From: Branchiostoma floridae
Lineage: Eukaryota; Chordata; Leptocardii; Amphioxiformes; Branchiostomatidae
Reading direction: 5' to 3'
Assembly (NCBI RefSeq): GCF_000003815.2
Contig: NW_023365836.1
Location: 1-30,760, forward strand
Length of the DNA: 30,760 nucleotides
This document shows positions 11,901 through 21,764 of the stretch, in pieces (position 1 is the first letter of the stretch; each line of letters opens with the position of its first letter). The notes under the pieces are model-generated. The model was not told where the DNA came from, did not search any database, and was given only the letters and a program-made list of their open reading frames with translations. Made by a program: the position numbers and the translations under genes.

Positions 11901-13956
11901 TTGTCCTTATCAATGTACCAGCACCACATTTTGCAACTGAACACCGCTGGAAGAGTTCTCTTATCTTCTCACCAAATACAATAAATCTGTGTCCTCCCAA
12001 TGTCTCCTCAGTTTCACCCTCAACATCAGAGGTTGCGCTAGATGCTGACTCTGACTCTGGTTGGTATGACTGATCCTTCTTATCTACAGGTGTAGACCAT
12101 GTAGATGATGGTGTACAGGAGTAATCTGATTGGATAGCACTGGTTAATTTGATTGGTGTTGACATCCCTTGAGGTTCTGGGGGTGGCATTCCTTGCAGTT
12201 CTGAATATGACATCCCTTGGGGTTTGGGGGGTGGCATTTCTATTGGTTCTGTGTGTGAGATCCCTTGGGACTGGGGATCTGTGTGTGACATCCCTTGGGA
12301 CTGGGGCTCTGCATGTAACATCCTTTGGTGCTCTGGGCTCAACATCCCTCGGGTCTCTGTGTGTGACGTCCCTTGGGGCTCTGGGCTCAACATCCCTTGG
12401 GGCTCTGGGCGTGGAATCCCTTGGAGCACTGGTAACTGTGGTAAAAGGAACTTTTCCTCTGTTTGTGTTCCTGCATCAATGGACCCCTGAGACACAGGGC
12501 TCAATCTCTTCCTGCAAACTGGGCATGAACTATCATCTCTAGCATCCATAGCCTGAAAAAGAAATGTAAAAAAATGCATTAGCTTTTTCTTCGTTATGAT
12601 AGAACCTAATTTACATGCATATCAGCAATAACAACAGTATTGCTTCCATAATATAACGACAAAAGCAGCAACTCAAACAAATTGAAGGTCTATAATTATC
12701 CTAACTAATACAACAATAAAATGGCACTATTACTTTTTCTGCTGCAAGTCTTCCTCCAGCACTAATGGAGTACAATGAATTCAGGTGCTTGGTGACTTGA
12801 GTCTGCACTGCCCCAGCTGAAACAAGATTCACAAGGAAACATCAGATTTACATGTAAATGGCCAATGTAAAAACCTATTTAGTCCTTTCCTTACCAAGTC
12901 ACACTTACAGTACACTATGACTGACTGACTGACGGTATGAAGAACATGAAACACTAATGTCATACAGAACATGCATATTTCCAGGCTAATGCATCATCTA
13001 CATCTACATTCATATACCCCATATACTTTGTACTATAGTATGCATAAAGGAGTAAAATATAACAAAGTTAAATAAAGTACAAGGTCATGATCAAAATAAT
13101 TTACCAGTTCGTAGAATTGATGATCCCGAATTTTCCTGCACAAACTGAGCAGCCTTGCTCCAGAGAGGATGCTGTGATCTCATTTTTGGCCATCCAGTGG
13201 ATTGTGTTGGGTCCCATCCCTCCGATGGCATGGACAAGAACTTCACAAGTGCCCTTGTTTCTTCTCTAGACCAGGCAGGGATTCTTTTTGCCCTAGCTAA
13301 AAGCTTCTGGGCTGCCTACAAAAGAATGTATCACTTATGTTATAACAGGGTGCATGTACATATTTCTGAATCAAATATATATTGGTACTAACTGCTCACA
13401 TATGATTTTTTATTAGACATTTGAAAGGTAATATGTAGACATATACTTCTAAAAACACCTATTATACTGCATATTATTATTTTACATGCCCAAAACATAC
13501 AACATCCTTATGTTACTTGTTAGTTAGGCATAGAATTACAGAATCACTCCCAGGAATGAAGCAATTTTAAGTTTATCATGTTCATTATTAGATTTTGCAA
13601 GCACTCCAAAATTTTTCAGTACACTAGATATTTTGTTTAGGTACTAGTAGTTAGGTACACAAGTTCCCAGTCCAGCCTAAATCATGCACTAATGTTATGC
13701 CAATAATACTGTATATGAAGTGATTGTTAATGTTATGGTGGCTCTTTCTGTATCAGAACAGGTAATCTTACCAAACATATGATAGCCCTGGACAAAATGC
13801 ATTGTTGTCAATTCAAGAAATAAAAACATAAACATGTAACTAGTGTAAGTAGGCACATCAGAAAAAAAGACACATAATTACCTTTTGACTTGGGCTTTTC
13901 GCAGGGCTTTTCCCAGGGCTTTTCCAAGGGCTTTTCCCAGGGCTTTTCCCCGACAT
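8947..13956 (-). CDS. SANT/Myb-DDE transposase of the TTAA element (Kolobok-like)
   Basis: Seven exons, complement of 13882-13956, 13105-13315, 12734-12816, 11182-12552, 10315-10543, 9903-10049 and 8947-9197. All six introns are GT-AG and all phases agree, giving 788 aa with no stop. Order of parts: KSP repeats (3-22); a SANT/Myb-like domain (about 39-110, WSREETRALVKFL and PLWSKAAQFVQ); CPVC (133-136); a Gln-Gly-Met/Pro repeat (164-257); a Cys pair with WTCSKGH (327-357); then the catalytic region. Likely catalytic acids are D445 (GDARCDSPG), D512 (TDRH) and E660 (EIEVYHN), with HEFDIFHVSKN at 530-540. The family assignment rests on these motifs plus the TTAA duplication. A pyrimidine tract and AG before 13971 suggest a further upstream 5' exon, probably untranslated. 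The role is cut-and-paste transposition in the nucleus. Confidence 0.82.
9515..9568. repeat. 27-bp direct duplication
   Basis: Two adjacent exact copies beginning GCAAGAATGGACTCTTCC, in the last intron of the transposase gene, just after a short run of GCAA repeats. It looks like recent slippage. Confidence 0.9.
12151..12432 (-). repeat. Coding minisatellite in the transposase (PEPQGM repeats)
   Basis: A degenerate in-frame repeat of about 8 residues, with forms such as PEPQGM, SHTEP and PPPEPQGM, encoded by 24-bp-like units. It joins the N-terminal DNA-binding part to the catalytic part. It is likely a disordered linker of variable length. Confidence 0.75.
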
Positions 13957-14146
13957 TGTCCTTCTTCTTTCTATCAGACAGAAACAAAAATGTCAATTAT
14001 GTATATTACCAGTTGAAAATGTAGGTTCATGCATTGGTCAGGCATTAGATGCATCCTATGTATTTCTGCACCTCCGGTGGTGTATGCTACTAGCTTAGCC
14101 AACTTCGGGCCAAATATTTTCTTGTGAAAATATAGTATAACTACAA

Positions 14147-15057
14147 GCAGTCGAGTTACTACCAAACAGTTAGGAATGTACACAAAACGTTTGAAGACCT
14201 TAGCTTTTCAGGATGCAGAGATATTAGCACTGTAGGAAACTAGGTCATCACATGTCAACAAAAATGGCGTCGCAAGCCGAAAACACTCTGAATGCAAGGC
14301 CAATTTCAGGCCCGATTTCTCATAAACGGTATAACTTAAAATTTAACGAAAGCAGTCGAGTTACTACCAAACAGTTAGGAATGTACACAAAACGTTTGAA
14401 GACCTTAGCTTTTCAGGATGCAGAGATATTAGCACTGTAGGAAACTAGGTCATCACATGTCAACAAAAATGGCGTCGCAAGCCGAAAACACTCTGAATGC
14501 AAGGCCAATTTCAGGCCCGATTTCTCATAAACGGTATAACTTAAAATTTAACGAAAGCAGTCGAGTTACTACCAAACAGTTAGGAATGTACACAAAACGT
14601 TTGAAGACCTTAGCTTTTCAGGATGCAGAGATATTAGCACTGTAGGAAACTAGGTCATCACATGTCAACAAAAATGGCGTCGCAAGCCGAAAACACTCTG
14701 AATGCAAGGCCAATTTCAGGCCCGATTTCTCATAAACGGTATAACTTAAAATTTAACGAAAGCAGTCGAGTTACTACCAAACAGTTAGGAATGTACACAA
14801 AACGTTTGAAGACCTTAGCTTTTTAGGATGCAGAGATATTAGCACTGTAGTAAACTAGGTCATCACATGTCAACAAAAAATGGCGTCGCTAGCCGAAACC
14901 ACTCTGAATACAAGGCCAATTTCAGGCCCGATTTCTCATAAACGGTATAACTACAAATTTAACGAAAGCAGTCGAGTTACTACCAAACAGTTAGGAATGT
15001 ACACAAAACGTTTGAAGACCTTAGCTTTCCGGGATGCAGAGATTTTAGCGCTGTAGT
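14147..15057. repeat. 205-bp tandem array upstream of the transposase gene
   Basis: Units start at 14147, 14352, 14557, 14762 and 14968 (last partial), with period 205, or 206 in the fourth. Copies 1-3 are nearly identical and the fourth is a little diverged. Each full unit contains AAAATGGCGTCGC (an AANATGGCG word like the YY1 site) and a 62-codon open frame that is simply repeated. More diverged relatives of the unit begin near 15100 and 15320. Its position, 190 bp to 1.1 kb upstream of the transposase start, suggests a promoter/enhancer or transposase-binding array. Confidence 0.9.
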
Positions 15058-15900
15058 GAGAGCTGAAAGTAGTCATACACGTGCATGTGACGTATGCCAA
15101 AACACAAAATGGCTAGCCTCAGTACCAGACTGACTACTCTGGAAGGCTGGTTCTATAGGGAAATTAATTTGCCAAAGGCAGGGTTTTGCTACCAGAGAGG
15201 TTGGTCGGCCGCGGAAAGGAAATATGAATCTAATCGTGGACTGACTCCCTTGGCCAATTTCCCGATTTTTTTTCCGAATTGTACGATCCCCACACCCCCG
15301 TAGCAAGGACTGGAGGAGGCTAAAAATGGCGTCGCTAACAGTAAATACGCTACTTTCATGGTCAGTTTCGGGCCCAATATCTCGGTACGCTGAGTGAGTG
15401 AGAGCAAACCGAAAACGGTAAAATTACTATCGGACGTTTAGGAAGGTACACAAAAAGTGTGATGCTCAGCGAACCTCGGAATACAGAAATTTGGCAACTT
15501 TTTACGGACCATTCTGCTATCTAAAAATAACTATCTACATATTGGCAGATCGCTACAGAATGGCCCGCAAATAATGATTGGAACGCGTTTGCCTACCAGT
15601 TCTGATAGAGGTTGTGCACACATATTTAGTCTAGCCAAAAAAGCAATCCTGAGCATCTAACATCGAAATTTATGCCAGTACCAACCTTTTCAACTGGAAG
15701 AGTCCTTGGCGGCTTCGTCGATCCAGCCCGTCCGCAATACACCATGCGCATTGAATTCTGGGATTGTTGGTAAGGGACCAGCGGGGAATTCAAGAAGTCG
15801 ATCGCTATAATGCACGCCCTGCGTTCAGGCTTCAAGTCATGGTACATTTGACAAAACAAACTTGATTCAAGCATAACAATTTATTCTCTGATGAATTATG
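15058..15900. other. Right subterminal region of the TTAA element
   Basis: No supported gene. It holds decayed relatives of the 205-bp unit (ATGGCTAGC near 15109, AAAATGGCGTCGC near 15324) and a CCATTCTG/CAGAATGG inverted pair around 15521-15565. A minus-strand open frame at 15626-15874 has no matching donor phase to the transposase exons. Confidence 0.5.
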
Positions 15901-15928
15901 ATACCCGCTTCTGGAGTGGAATGCCCCT
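15901..15928 (-). repeat. Right terminal inverted repeat of the TTAA element
   Basis: 28 bp. The reverse complement begins AGGGGCATTCCACT and ends GGGTAT, pairing with 6456-6483. TTAA follows at 15929-15932. Confidence 0.88.
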
Positions 15929-16057
15929 TTAACTCTACATCTTCAAATCTCACTGTGGAAGGACCAAGACCCCCCCTTCCACACCAATCTCCTGATTAGT
16001 CGCTTCGCTACTATGCCATTCCCACTACGCTAAAATAAAATCCTGACTAGAACCCTG
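15929..16057 (+). mobile_element. hAT-like MITE, copy 2, right arm (includes TTAA)
   Basis: Ends CTAGAACCCTG, followed by the CTTCG duplication at 16058-16062. It matches the reverse complement of 3900-4028 almost exactly. The internal ACTACGCTAAAAT word is the same subterminal motif as in the left arm. Confidence 0.87.
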
Positions 16058-16822
16058 CTTCGGTCTTTCTTACAACCACATGAAGAATAGAAGGGCATAT
16101 ACATGTTTTAAAGTGGTGTTATGTTATTTCTTTCAATGATTGTGGAAGCCCCTTTTCACCCCATTCTTGTATGTAGTTCAGCTTGATAGAACTGAAGCCT
16201 ACACCACAGGCGCTTTCGGGTCCGGTCACGGTTTGAGTCTCTCCCATGTTTGGTGTTGCAAACTTCCGTTTTTTAAGCACTTCTTCCTTCCATCGATCGT
16301 CAATCGAGGTGAAGTGTTGCAGACGAATGTATATTCCATCTTCTAAGATCCATTTTTGCTAGAAAAAAGCTCTTTTTGCTGACAAAATTTCCCTCGAAAG
16401 GACCGAATGGGGAGGGCCATAATTTTCTGCAGACTACTCTACTGTTCAGCACAGTGAACTCAGTGAACTAGAAGCCCTTGTTGGCGTAGCTTTAGTGAGA
16501 CACCGAAGGGAGAACAGGAGGAGGTTTCGTTCCAACAACAAGCGTCTGTTCAGTGAGTAGGCGGGTGGTGGTGTGTCGGGCTGTGTTGGAGATAGACGCA
16601 CGACAGCTCGCCATTAGAACCCCCCTCCCATCCACGACGACATTCTTTGCAGTGTTTATCTGGCTGGTGTGGAACAAGCAGCGGGCCCCATTTTACGGGG
16701 CCCTCGCCGGTAAGATTCCAATCTTGCAGTTCGTTGTGTTGCTGTTTGTCTTTCCAACATGAATGGTTAGACAGATGTTACATCTAGTCATTCTTTAACA
16801 ACATTTCTGCATTGTTTACATC
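16058..16822. other. MITE flank and 5' untranslated region of the retrotransposon
   Basis: No gene recognised. The part nearest ORF1 is probably the 5' UTR and internal promoter of the L1-like element, but I could not fix its 5' end. A GC-rich stretch runs from about 16400 to 16710. Confidence 0.45.
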
Positions 16823-17635
16823 ATGCCGAGGCACAAGCCCACGCCACCTAGCAACAACGACCCCAAGAAGCGCAAGTACAGCTCTACAGGGTCCCAAACT
16901 GATGAAGAGCTGGATACGGAAGGGTCAGACATCAAGTCAATTTTACAAACAATTAAGGTACAACTTGCAGAACTGGCAACAACCAAGCAACAGGTAGGAG
17001 AGAATTCATTACATATTGTAAACATTGCAAAAGCCTCTCAACACCTGGAAGATGAAGTGTCGGACCTGAAAAAGAAACTGACAGAACTTTCTGAGAAGGT
17101 GAGGATTTACCAGGAGAATCAAGTTAAGTATGAAAGAGAAAAGGTAAAGTCACAACACAAACAAGTCCAGATGGAAGCTCAGTCTCGTAGAGAAAACCTC
17201 ATTTTCTACAATGTTCCAGAGGAACCATCTGAGAAACCCCAGCGTACAGAAAAGCTACTAACCCAGATTCTCGAGCATAACGCCAAAATCCCGGGTAATG
17301 TTGTGAAAAACATTAAGTTTCAACGAGTTCATCGCCTGGGAAGGACCCGTATTGGCGATAATGCGCGACCGCGGCCGATCATCGCGAAGTTTGTATGGTT
17401 TAAGGATCGGGAGATGGTAAGAGGTGCGGCCAGAAATCTGAAAGGCACAAACTTCGGCATCGCAGAGGACTTCCCAAGGCAGATTCGAGAGGTTCGGAAG
17501 AAACTCATGCCGGTTCTCAGGGCAGCACGCGCGGCGCAGCCGCCGAAATTCGCCGTTCTTAACGTCGACCAGCTATATATCGACGGTGATCTGTACACTG
17601 GACCGGAAAGTAAAAGACCATATACTACTACTTAA
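16823..17635 (+). CDS. Retrotransposon ORF1 protein (L1 ORF1p-like)
   Basis: 270 aa. A basic, disordered N-terminus with GSQTDEE (23-29) is followed by a heptad-rich coiled coil (about 36-118), then an RRM-type RNA-binding domain starting RRENLIFYNVP (122-132) and FQRVHRLGR (166-174). The C-terminal domain has VWFKDREMVRGAARNLKG, FGIAEDFPRQIREVRKKL and an LNVDQLYIDG end. Known: this is the layout of L1-type ORF1 proteins, which trimerise by the coiled coil and coat the element RNA as a nucleic-acid chaperone. The ATG at 16823 gives the full domain set. No zinc knuckle is present. ORF2 follows after a 310-bp spacer in a different frame. Confidence 0.93.
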   Translation: MPRHKPTPPSNNDPKKRKYSSTGSQTDEELDTEGSDIKSILQTIKVQLAELATTKQQVGENSLHIVNIAKASQHLEDEVSDLKKKLTELSEKVRIYQENQVKYEREKVKSQHKQVQMEAQSRRENLIFYNVPEEPSEKPQRTEKLLTQILEHNAKIPGNVVKNIKFQRVHRLGRTRIGDNARPRPIIAKFVWFKDREMVRGAARNLKGTNFGIAEDFPRQIREVRKKLMPVLRAARAAQPPKFAVLNVDQLYIDGDLYTGPESKRPYTTT

Positions 17636-17945
17636 GAACATGGAACAGTATTGAACAGTGAGAAACATGGCCCCGAACTTGTTATTTATGTATTCTTTTT
17701 TCTTTCTGTGTGAACTGTTAACTATTTCTAAGAGCGGTGATGAGCTGTTTTCTCAGATGGACAGTAGGTCCTTTTCGCACGCTCATGTTTTGTAAGTGTC
17801 TGTTTTTATTGTTTAATTATGTCATATAATTTTTTTGTTTCCACGGATCCAAATTCATGCTTAGTACTTGACATCATTTTCATTCCTTATCTTGCCACAT
17901 TTAATGCATCAAAACAAAGGCTAAAATCTCGCCCCTTTCTGTGAC
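17636..17945 (+). other. ORF1-ORF2 spacer of the retrotransposon
   Basis: T-rich non-coding spacer. It holds CCACGGATCCAAA at 17841-17853, the exact reverse complement of 21950-21962 in the 3' region of the same element. Confidence 0.7.
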
Positions 17946-20900
17946 ATGAACACCAAGATTGGTTCTTATAATGTGAATGGTCTAGCAAACTCTCGTAAAA
18001 GAAGAGAGGTGTTTAATTGGCTTAAAGAAAAATCTCACGATATAATATGTTTACAAGAAACCCACTCAGTACTTAAAGACGAAATGACTTGGAAACAGGA
18101 ATGGGGCGGGACAATAGTCTTCAATCATGGGACAACAAATCAACGTGGTGTTTTGATATTATTCAAAGAAAATCTAAACTTTACCATCAACTATTCTATA
18201 AAAGATGATGATGGGCGATCCTTGATACTAGACATATCTGTAAATGATCTGTATTTTTGTATATGTAATCTGTACGCACCAAACACAGATAACCCTAACT
18301 TTTTTGATAACATAGAAAAATTGATATTTAACCTGAAATTAAATCACAATAACTTTATTATCGTTGGAGACTTCAACACGATACAGAATGCGACCTTGGA
18401 TAGAGCTGGACAAAACCCAGTAATATATCACCCGAATGCACAACGAAAAATTAATGAACTGATGTTTGCTTTAGACTTAGTAGATATTTGGAGACATAAA
18501 CACCCTCATACAGTCAGATTTACTTGGCGAAGAGGAAGGCAAGCGAGCCGCCTGGATTATTTCTTAATATCTTTTTCACTTATGGTGGATATTTCAAATG
18601 TAAAAATTCTAGACAGACTAAAATCCGATCATAAATTTATTTCACTTGTTATTCAAAACATAAGCCGTACGCGTGGAAAAAATTACTGGAAGTTGAATCA
18701 AACACTATTAAAGGATAAGAACTTTCGGAAGAAAACTGAAAAATTTATAGAAGAGTTTTTTCGATTTAATATAGGCACAACCGATCCGTTAACGGTTTGG
18801 GACGCCTTCAAGTGTTGTTTTAGAGGACACTGCATCAAATTTGCATCATTGAAACGAAAATCTTTTATCTCAAAAGAAAATGATCTTCAAAAACGGATCG
18901 ACCAGCTAACCGTGAAACTAGACGAGACTGATGAGCTGCCACAATCTGTTCTTGACGAACTTAGTGTACTGCAGAGTGAATTAGAAGATTTATATGAACA
19001 GAAAACGGACCAGCTGGTATATAAACAAAGAGCTGATTGGATGGAATTTGCCGACAGGTGTACCAAACAATTTCTTGATCTTGGTCGACGAAACTGTTGT
19101 AAGAAAAATGTTATGATTTTAAATACAACTGACGGGGAAACTATTCACAACCCCCCGCGTGTTATGGAAAAAATTAAAACATTTTATCATTCCCTATACT
19201 CCTTTAAAAACCCTCCAGAAGATCTCGATGATACAAATTGTGATCCCTTCTTTCCAAAGGACAATTACGTTCTTCTAAGTCCTGAACAGAAAAATTCCTG
19301 TGAAGGACTAATTACGGAAAAGGAGTTGTGGGAAGCGATTAGTAGTTTTAAAGATGGCAAAAGCCCAGGTCTTGATGGGATTCCGATCGAAGTGTACAAG
19401 ACTTTTTTTTCTAATTTAAAACATCCCTTGCTACAGTGTTTCAATTACGCATATGAAAAAGGTAATTTGTCAAAATCACAGAGGGAAGGATTAATCACTC
19501 TTCTATTAAAACAAGATGCAGATGGTCAGTATAAGGATCCGACACTGCTTAACAACTGGCGACCCCTATCACTGTTATGTTGCGATGTACGCATTCTATC
19601 AAAAGTAATTTCACTTAGGATGAGAAATGTTATTGCGAGTCTAATAAATAAAGATCAAAGTGGATTTTTACAAAACAGATTTATTGGTGAAAACATCTGT
19701 CAAATTCTTGAAATTATTCAATACTATGAAAATGAAAGATTACCAGGTATGATTTTTATAGCAGACTTTGAAAAGGCTTTTGACAAGCTTCGATGGGATT
19801 TCATGTTTAGGACTTTAGAATTTTATGGTTTCGGACAATCATTTATTAGCTGGGTTTCTGTTCTCTATAAAGACATTACAAGTAGAGTGATAAATAATGG
19901 TTATATTTCAGCCCCCTTTTCGCTATTGCGTGGTGTTCGACAAGGTTGCCCGCTCTCGCCGTATCTGTTTATTTTATGTGTAGAACTCCTGGCCACGAAA
20001 ATTAGATCAAACAACACAATAGAAGGATTAACGATGCATGGAGTGGAAATTAAGGTATCCCAATTTGCCGACGACTCAAATTTCCNNNNNNNNNNNNNNN
20101 NNNNNNNNNNNNNNNNNNNNNNNNNNNNNNNNNNNNNNNNNNNNNNNNNNNNNNNNNNNNNNNNNNNNNNNNNNNNNNNNNNNNNNNNNNNNNNNNNNNN
20201 NNNNNNNNNNNNNNNNNNNNNNNNNNNNNNNNNNNNNNNNNNNNNNNNNNNNNNNNNNNNNNNNNNNNNNNNNNNNNNNNNNNNNNNNNNNNNNNNNNNN
20301 NNNNNNNNNNNNNNNNNNNNNNNNNNNNNNNNNNNNNNNNNNNNNNNNNNNNNNNNNNNNNNNNNNNNNNNNNNNNNNNNNNNNNNNNNNNNNNNNNNNN
20401 NNNNNNNNNNNNNNNNNNNNNNNNNNNNNNNNNNNNNNNNNNNNNNNNNNNNNNNNNNNNNAACTTTTTTCCAAACATATGAGCAAAAAATTTTTAAATT
20501 CATATGGAATGGTAAACCTGAAAAAATTAAACGTAAAATCCTTTACAATACATATGACAATGGAGGTTTAGGAGTAATACATCTACCTTCTTTTGACCTT
20601 ACCCGTAAGGCTTCATGGGTTCCAAGAATATTCTTCCAGCAAGATTCAAGTCGCAAATCTTTCTTATGTACATCGTCCGTAATATTTAGTAGATATTTGT
20701 ATCCGTTCTTACAACTGTCCTTGGGGAAGGATATCGCAACAAAGATATCCACTGATCAAATGAATAATGTTTTTATTAGATTACTTGTCTCTCCTAATCC
20801 CTTTTTCAAAGATGTTTTGAAAGCATGGCTTTCTTTCCAATTTAAACCTCCTGAAACTTTGAAAGAGATACAAGCACAACTCTTATGGTGCAACTCAAGT

Positions 20901-21764
20901 ATCGTAATCGAAAATACGCCTATTATATGGGAAAAACCTCTTAAACATGGAATTTATTACATTAATGACCTTTTGGATACAAATGGACGCTTTTTATCTT
21001 ACAATGGCCTTCTTGCTAAATTCGGTACAGCATTTGATAAGCTAGAGTACAATCAGATATTATCTGCAATACCGCGAAACTGGAAAAAAAAGCTTTTAGA
21101 CAACACACCAGTAATAGGCCCTATCTTACCTCATACAGCAAATTACGTATGGCTGAAGGCAACTAAAATAAACAAAATTATCTATACATCCTTTTTGCAA
21201 TCAGAAAATAGAAACCCACTGAACATACAAAGACGCTGGGAAGATGAATTTAATACAATTTTCCCGTGGAAATGGGTTTTTAGATTAGTTTATGCACTGA
21301 CTATATGCCCGAAACTAAGAATTTTTCAATATAAAATATTGCACAGATTGTTAGCCACAAAGAAAATGTTACACATCTGGAAAATTCTAAATAGCCCGAA
21401 CTGTGCACATTGTGAGGAAGTAGAGACCATTAGACACTTATTCTGGGACTGCCCTAGAGTTGTTACTTTTTGGACAGATTTAGAAATATGGTTTAAAACA
21501 ATAGTAAATAAAACCTTACATCTGGACTTTCAGACAGTTATTTTAGGTGACATATCTGAAAATTGTAATGTAATCGAGAATTTGTTAATTCTAGTGGCCA
21601 AACATTATATTTTCATACAGAGAGACAAAAAACTAGTTGTAAATCATTACATTTCGTATGTAAAGAGATATTACAAGACAGAATATATGATAGCAGAGAG
21701 AAGGAACAAATTAGATATCCATTTTAGTAAATGGGAGTCTTTCCCATTTAACCTTGCTAATTAA
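17946..21764 (+). CDS. Retrotransposon ORF2: endonuclease and reverse transcriptase
   Basis: 1272 codons including the gap. The APE-type endonuclease shows NVNGL (10-13), QETH (37-40, Glu38), GDFNT (141-145), SRLDYFLIS (201-209) and SDH (227-229). The reverse transcriptase shows KSPGLDGIP, NWRPLSLLCCD, SGFLQNRF, ADFEKAFDKL, GVRQGCPLSPYLF and FADD (707-710), the active-site box with Phe in place of the more usual Tyr. A C-terminal knuckle C-x2-C-x7-H-x4-C sits at 1153-1169. Known: such proteins nick target DNA and prime reverse transcription there. The N-gap (20086-20461) removes the thumb region just after FADD. The frame is kept across it as assembled, but the gap length may be nominal. Confidence 0.95.
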   Translation: MNTKIGSYNVNGLANSRKRREVFNWLKEKSHDIICLQETHSVLKDEMTWKQEWGGTIVFNHGTTNQRGVLILFKENLNFTINYSIKDDDGRSLILDISVNDLYFCICNLYAPNTDNPNFFDNIEKLIFNLKLNHNNFIIVGDFNTIQNATLDRAGQNPVIYHPNAQRKINELMFALDLVDIWRHKHPHTVRFTWRRGRQASRLDYFLISFSLMVDISNVKILDRLKSDHKFISLVIQNISRTRGKNYWKLNQTLLKDKNFRKKTEKFIEEFFRFNIGTTDPLTVWDAFKCCFRGHCIKFASLKRKSFISKENDLQKRIDQLTVKLDETDELPQSVLDELSVLQSELEDLYEQKTDQLVYKQRADWMEFADRCTKQFLDLGRRNCCKKNVMILNTTDGETIHNPPRVMEKIKTFYHSLYSFKNPPEDLDDTNCDPFFPKDNYVLLSPEQKNSCEGLITEKELWEAISSFKDGKSPGLDGIPIEVYKTFFSNLKHPLLQCFNYAYEKGNLSKSQREGLITLLLKQDADGQYKDPTLLNNWRPLSLLCCDVRILSKVISLRMRNVIASLINKDQSGFLQNRFIGENICQILEIIQYYENERLPGMIFIADFEKAFDKLRWDFMFRTLEFYGFGQSFISWVSVLYKDITSRVINNGYISAPFSLLRGVRQGCPLSPYLFILCVELLATKIRSNNTIEGLTMHGVEIKVSQFADDSNFXXXXXXXXXXXXXXXXXXXXXXXXXXXXXXXXXXXXXXXXXXXXXXXXXXXXXXXXXXXXXXXXXXXXXXXXXXXXXXXXXXXXXXXXXXXXXXXXXXXXXXXXXXXXXXXXXXXXXXXXXXXXXXTFFQTYEQKIFKFIWNGKPEKIKRKILYNTYDNGGLGVIHLPSFDLTRKASWVPRIFFQQDSSRKSFLCTSSVIFSRYLYPFLQLSLGKDIATKISTDQMNNVFIRLLVSPNPFFKDVLKAWLSFQFKPPETLKEIQAQLLWCNSSIVIENTPIIWEKPLKHGIYYINDLLDTNGRFLSYNGLLAKFGTAFDKLEYNQILSAIPRNWKKKLLDNTPVIGPILPHTANYVWLKATKINKIIYTSFLQSENRNPLNIQRRWEDEFNTIFPWKWVFRLVYALTICPKLRIFQYKILHRLLATKKMLHIWKILNSPNCAHCEEVETIRHLFWDCPRVVTFWTDLEIWFKTIVNKTLHLDFQTVILGDISENCNVIENLLILVAKHYIFIQRDKKLVVNHYISYVKRYYKTEYMIAERRNKLDIHFSKWESFPFNLAN
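20086..20461. other. Assembly gap inside ORF2
   Basis: A run of N that removes the reverse transcriptase sequence after the FADD box. Confidence 1.

Larger units (their letters stand above)
6456..15928. mobile_element. TTAA-specific DNA transposon, Kolobok-like, with two genes
   Basis: A 9,473-bp element. Its 28-bp terminal inverted repeats begin AGGGGGATTCCACT (left) and AGGGGCATTCCACT (right, reverse complement) and agree at 24 of 28 positions. It is flanked by TTAA and inserted in a MITE whose empty copy is at 3900. It contains a ballast-domain gene (plus strand) and a SANT-DDE transposase gene (minus strand) in convergent order. A 205-bp tandem array lies upstream of the transposase. Known: Kolobok and piggyBac elements both target TTAA. 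The transposase motifs here do not look like piggyBac and are compatible with Kolobok. Both genes appear unbroken, so the element may be autonomous or only recently silent. Confidence 0.85.

Noticed and set aside
14252-14645. Tandem 62-codon open frames as small genes
   Set aside because: Identical frames in each 205-bp unit are explained by the tandem repeat. There is no conserved motif, and the decayed copies lose the frame.
15626-15874. Minus-strand open frame as a first coding exon of the transposase
   Set aside because: The possible donor gives phase 0, while the next acceptor needs phase 1, and no recognisable domain is present.
6247-16057. One 9.8-kb CAGGG-ended element carrying both genes
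   Set aside because: The uninterrupted MITE at 3900 joins the two arms with a single TTAA, so the gene-bearing part is a separate insertion inside the MITE.
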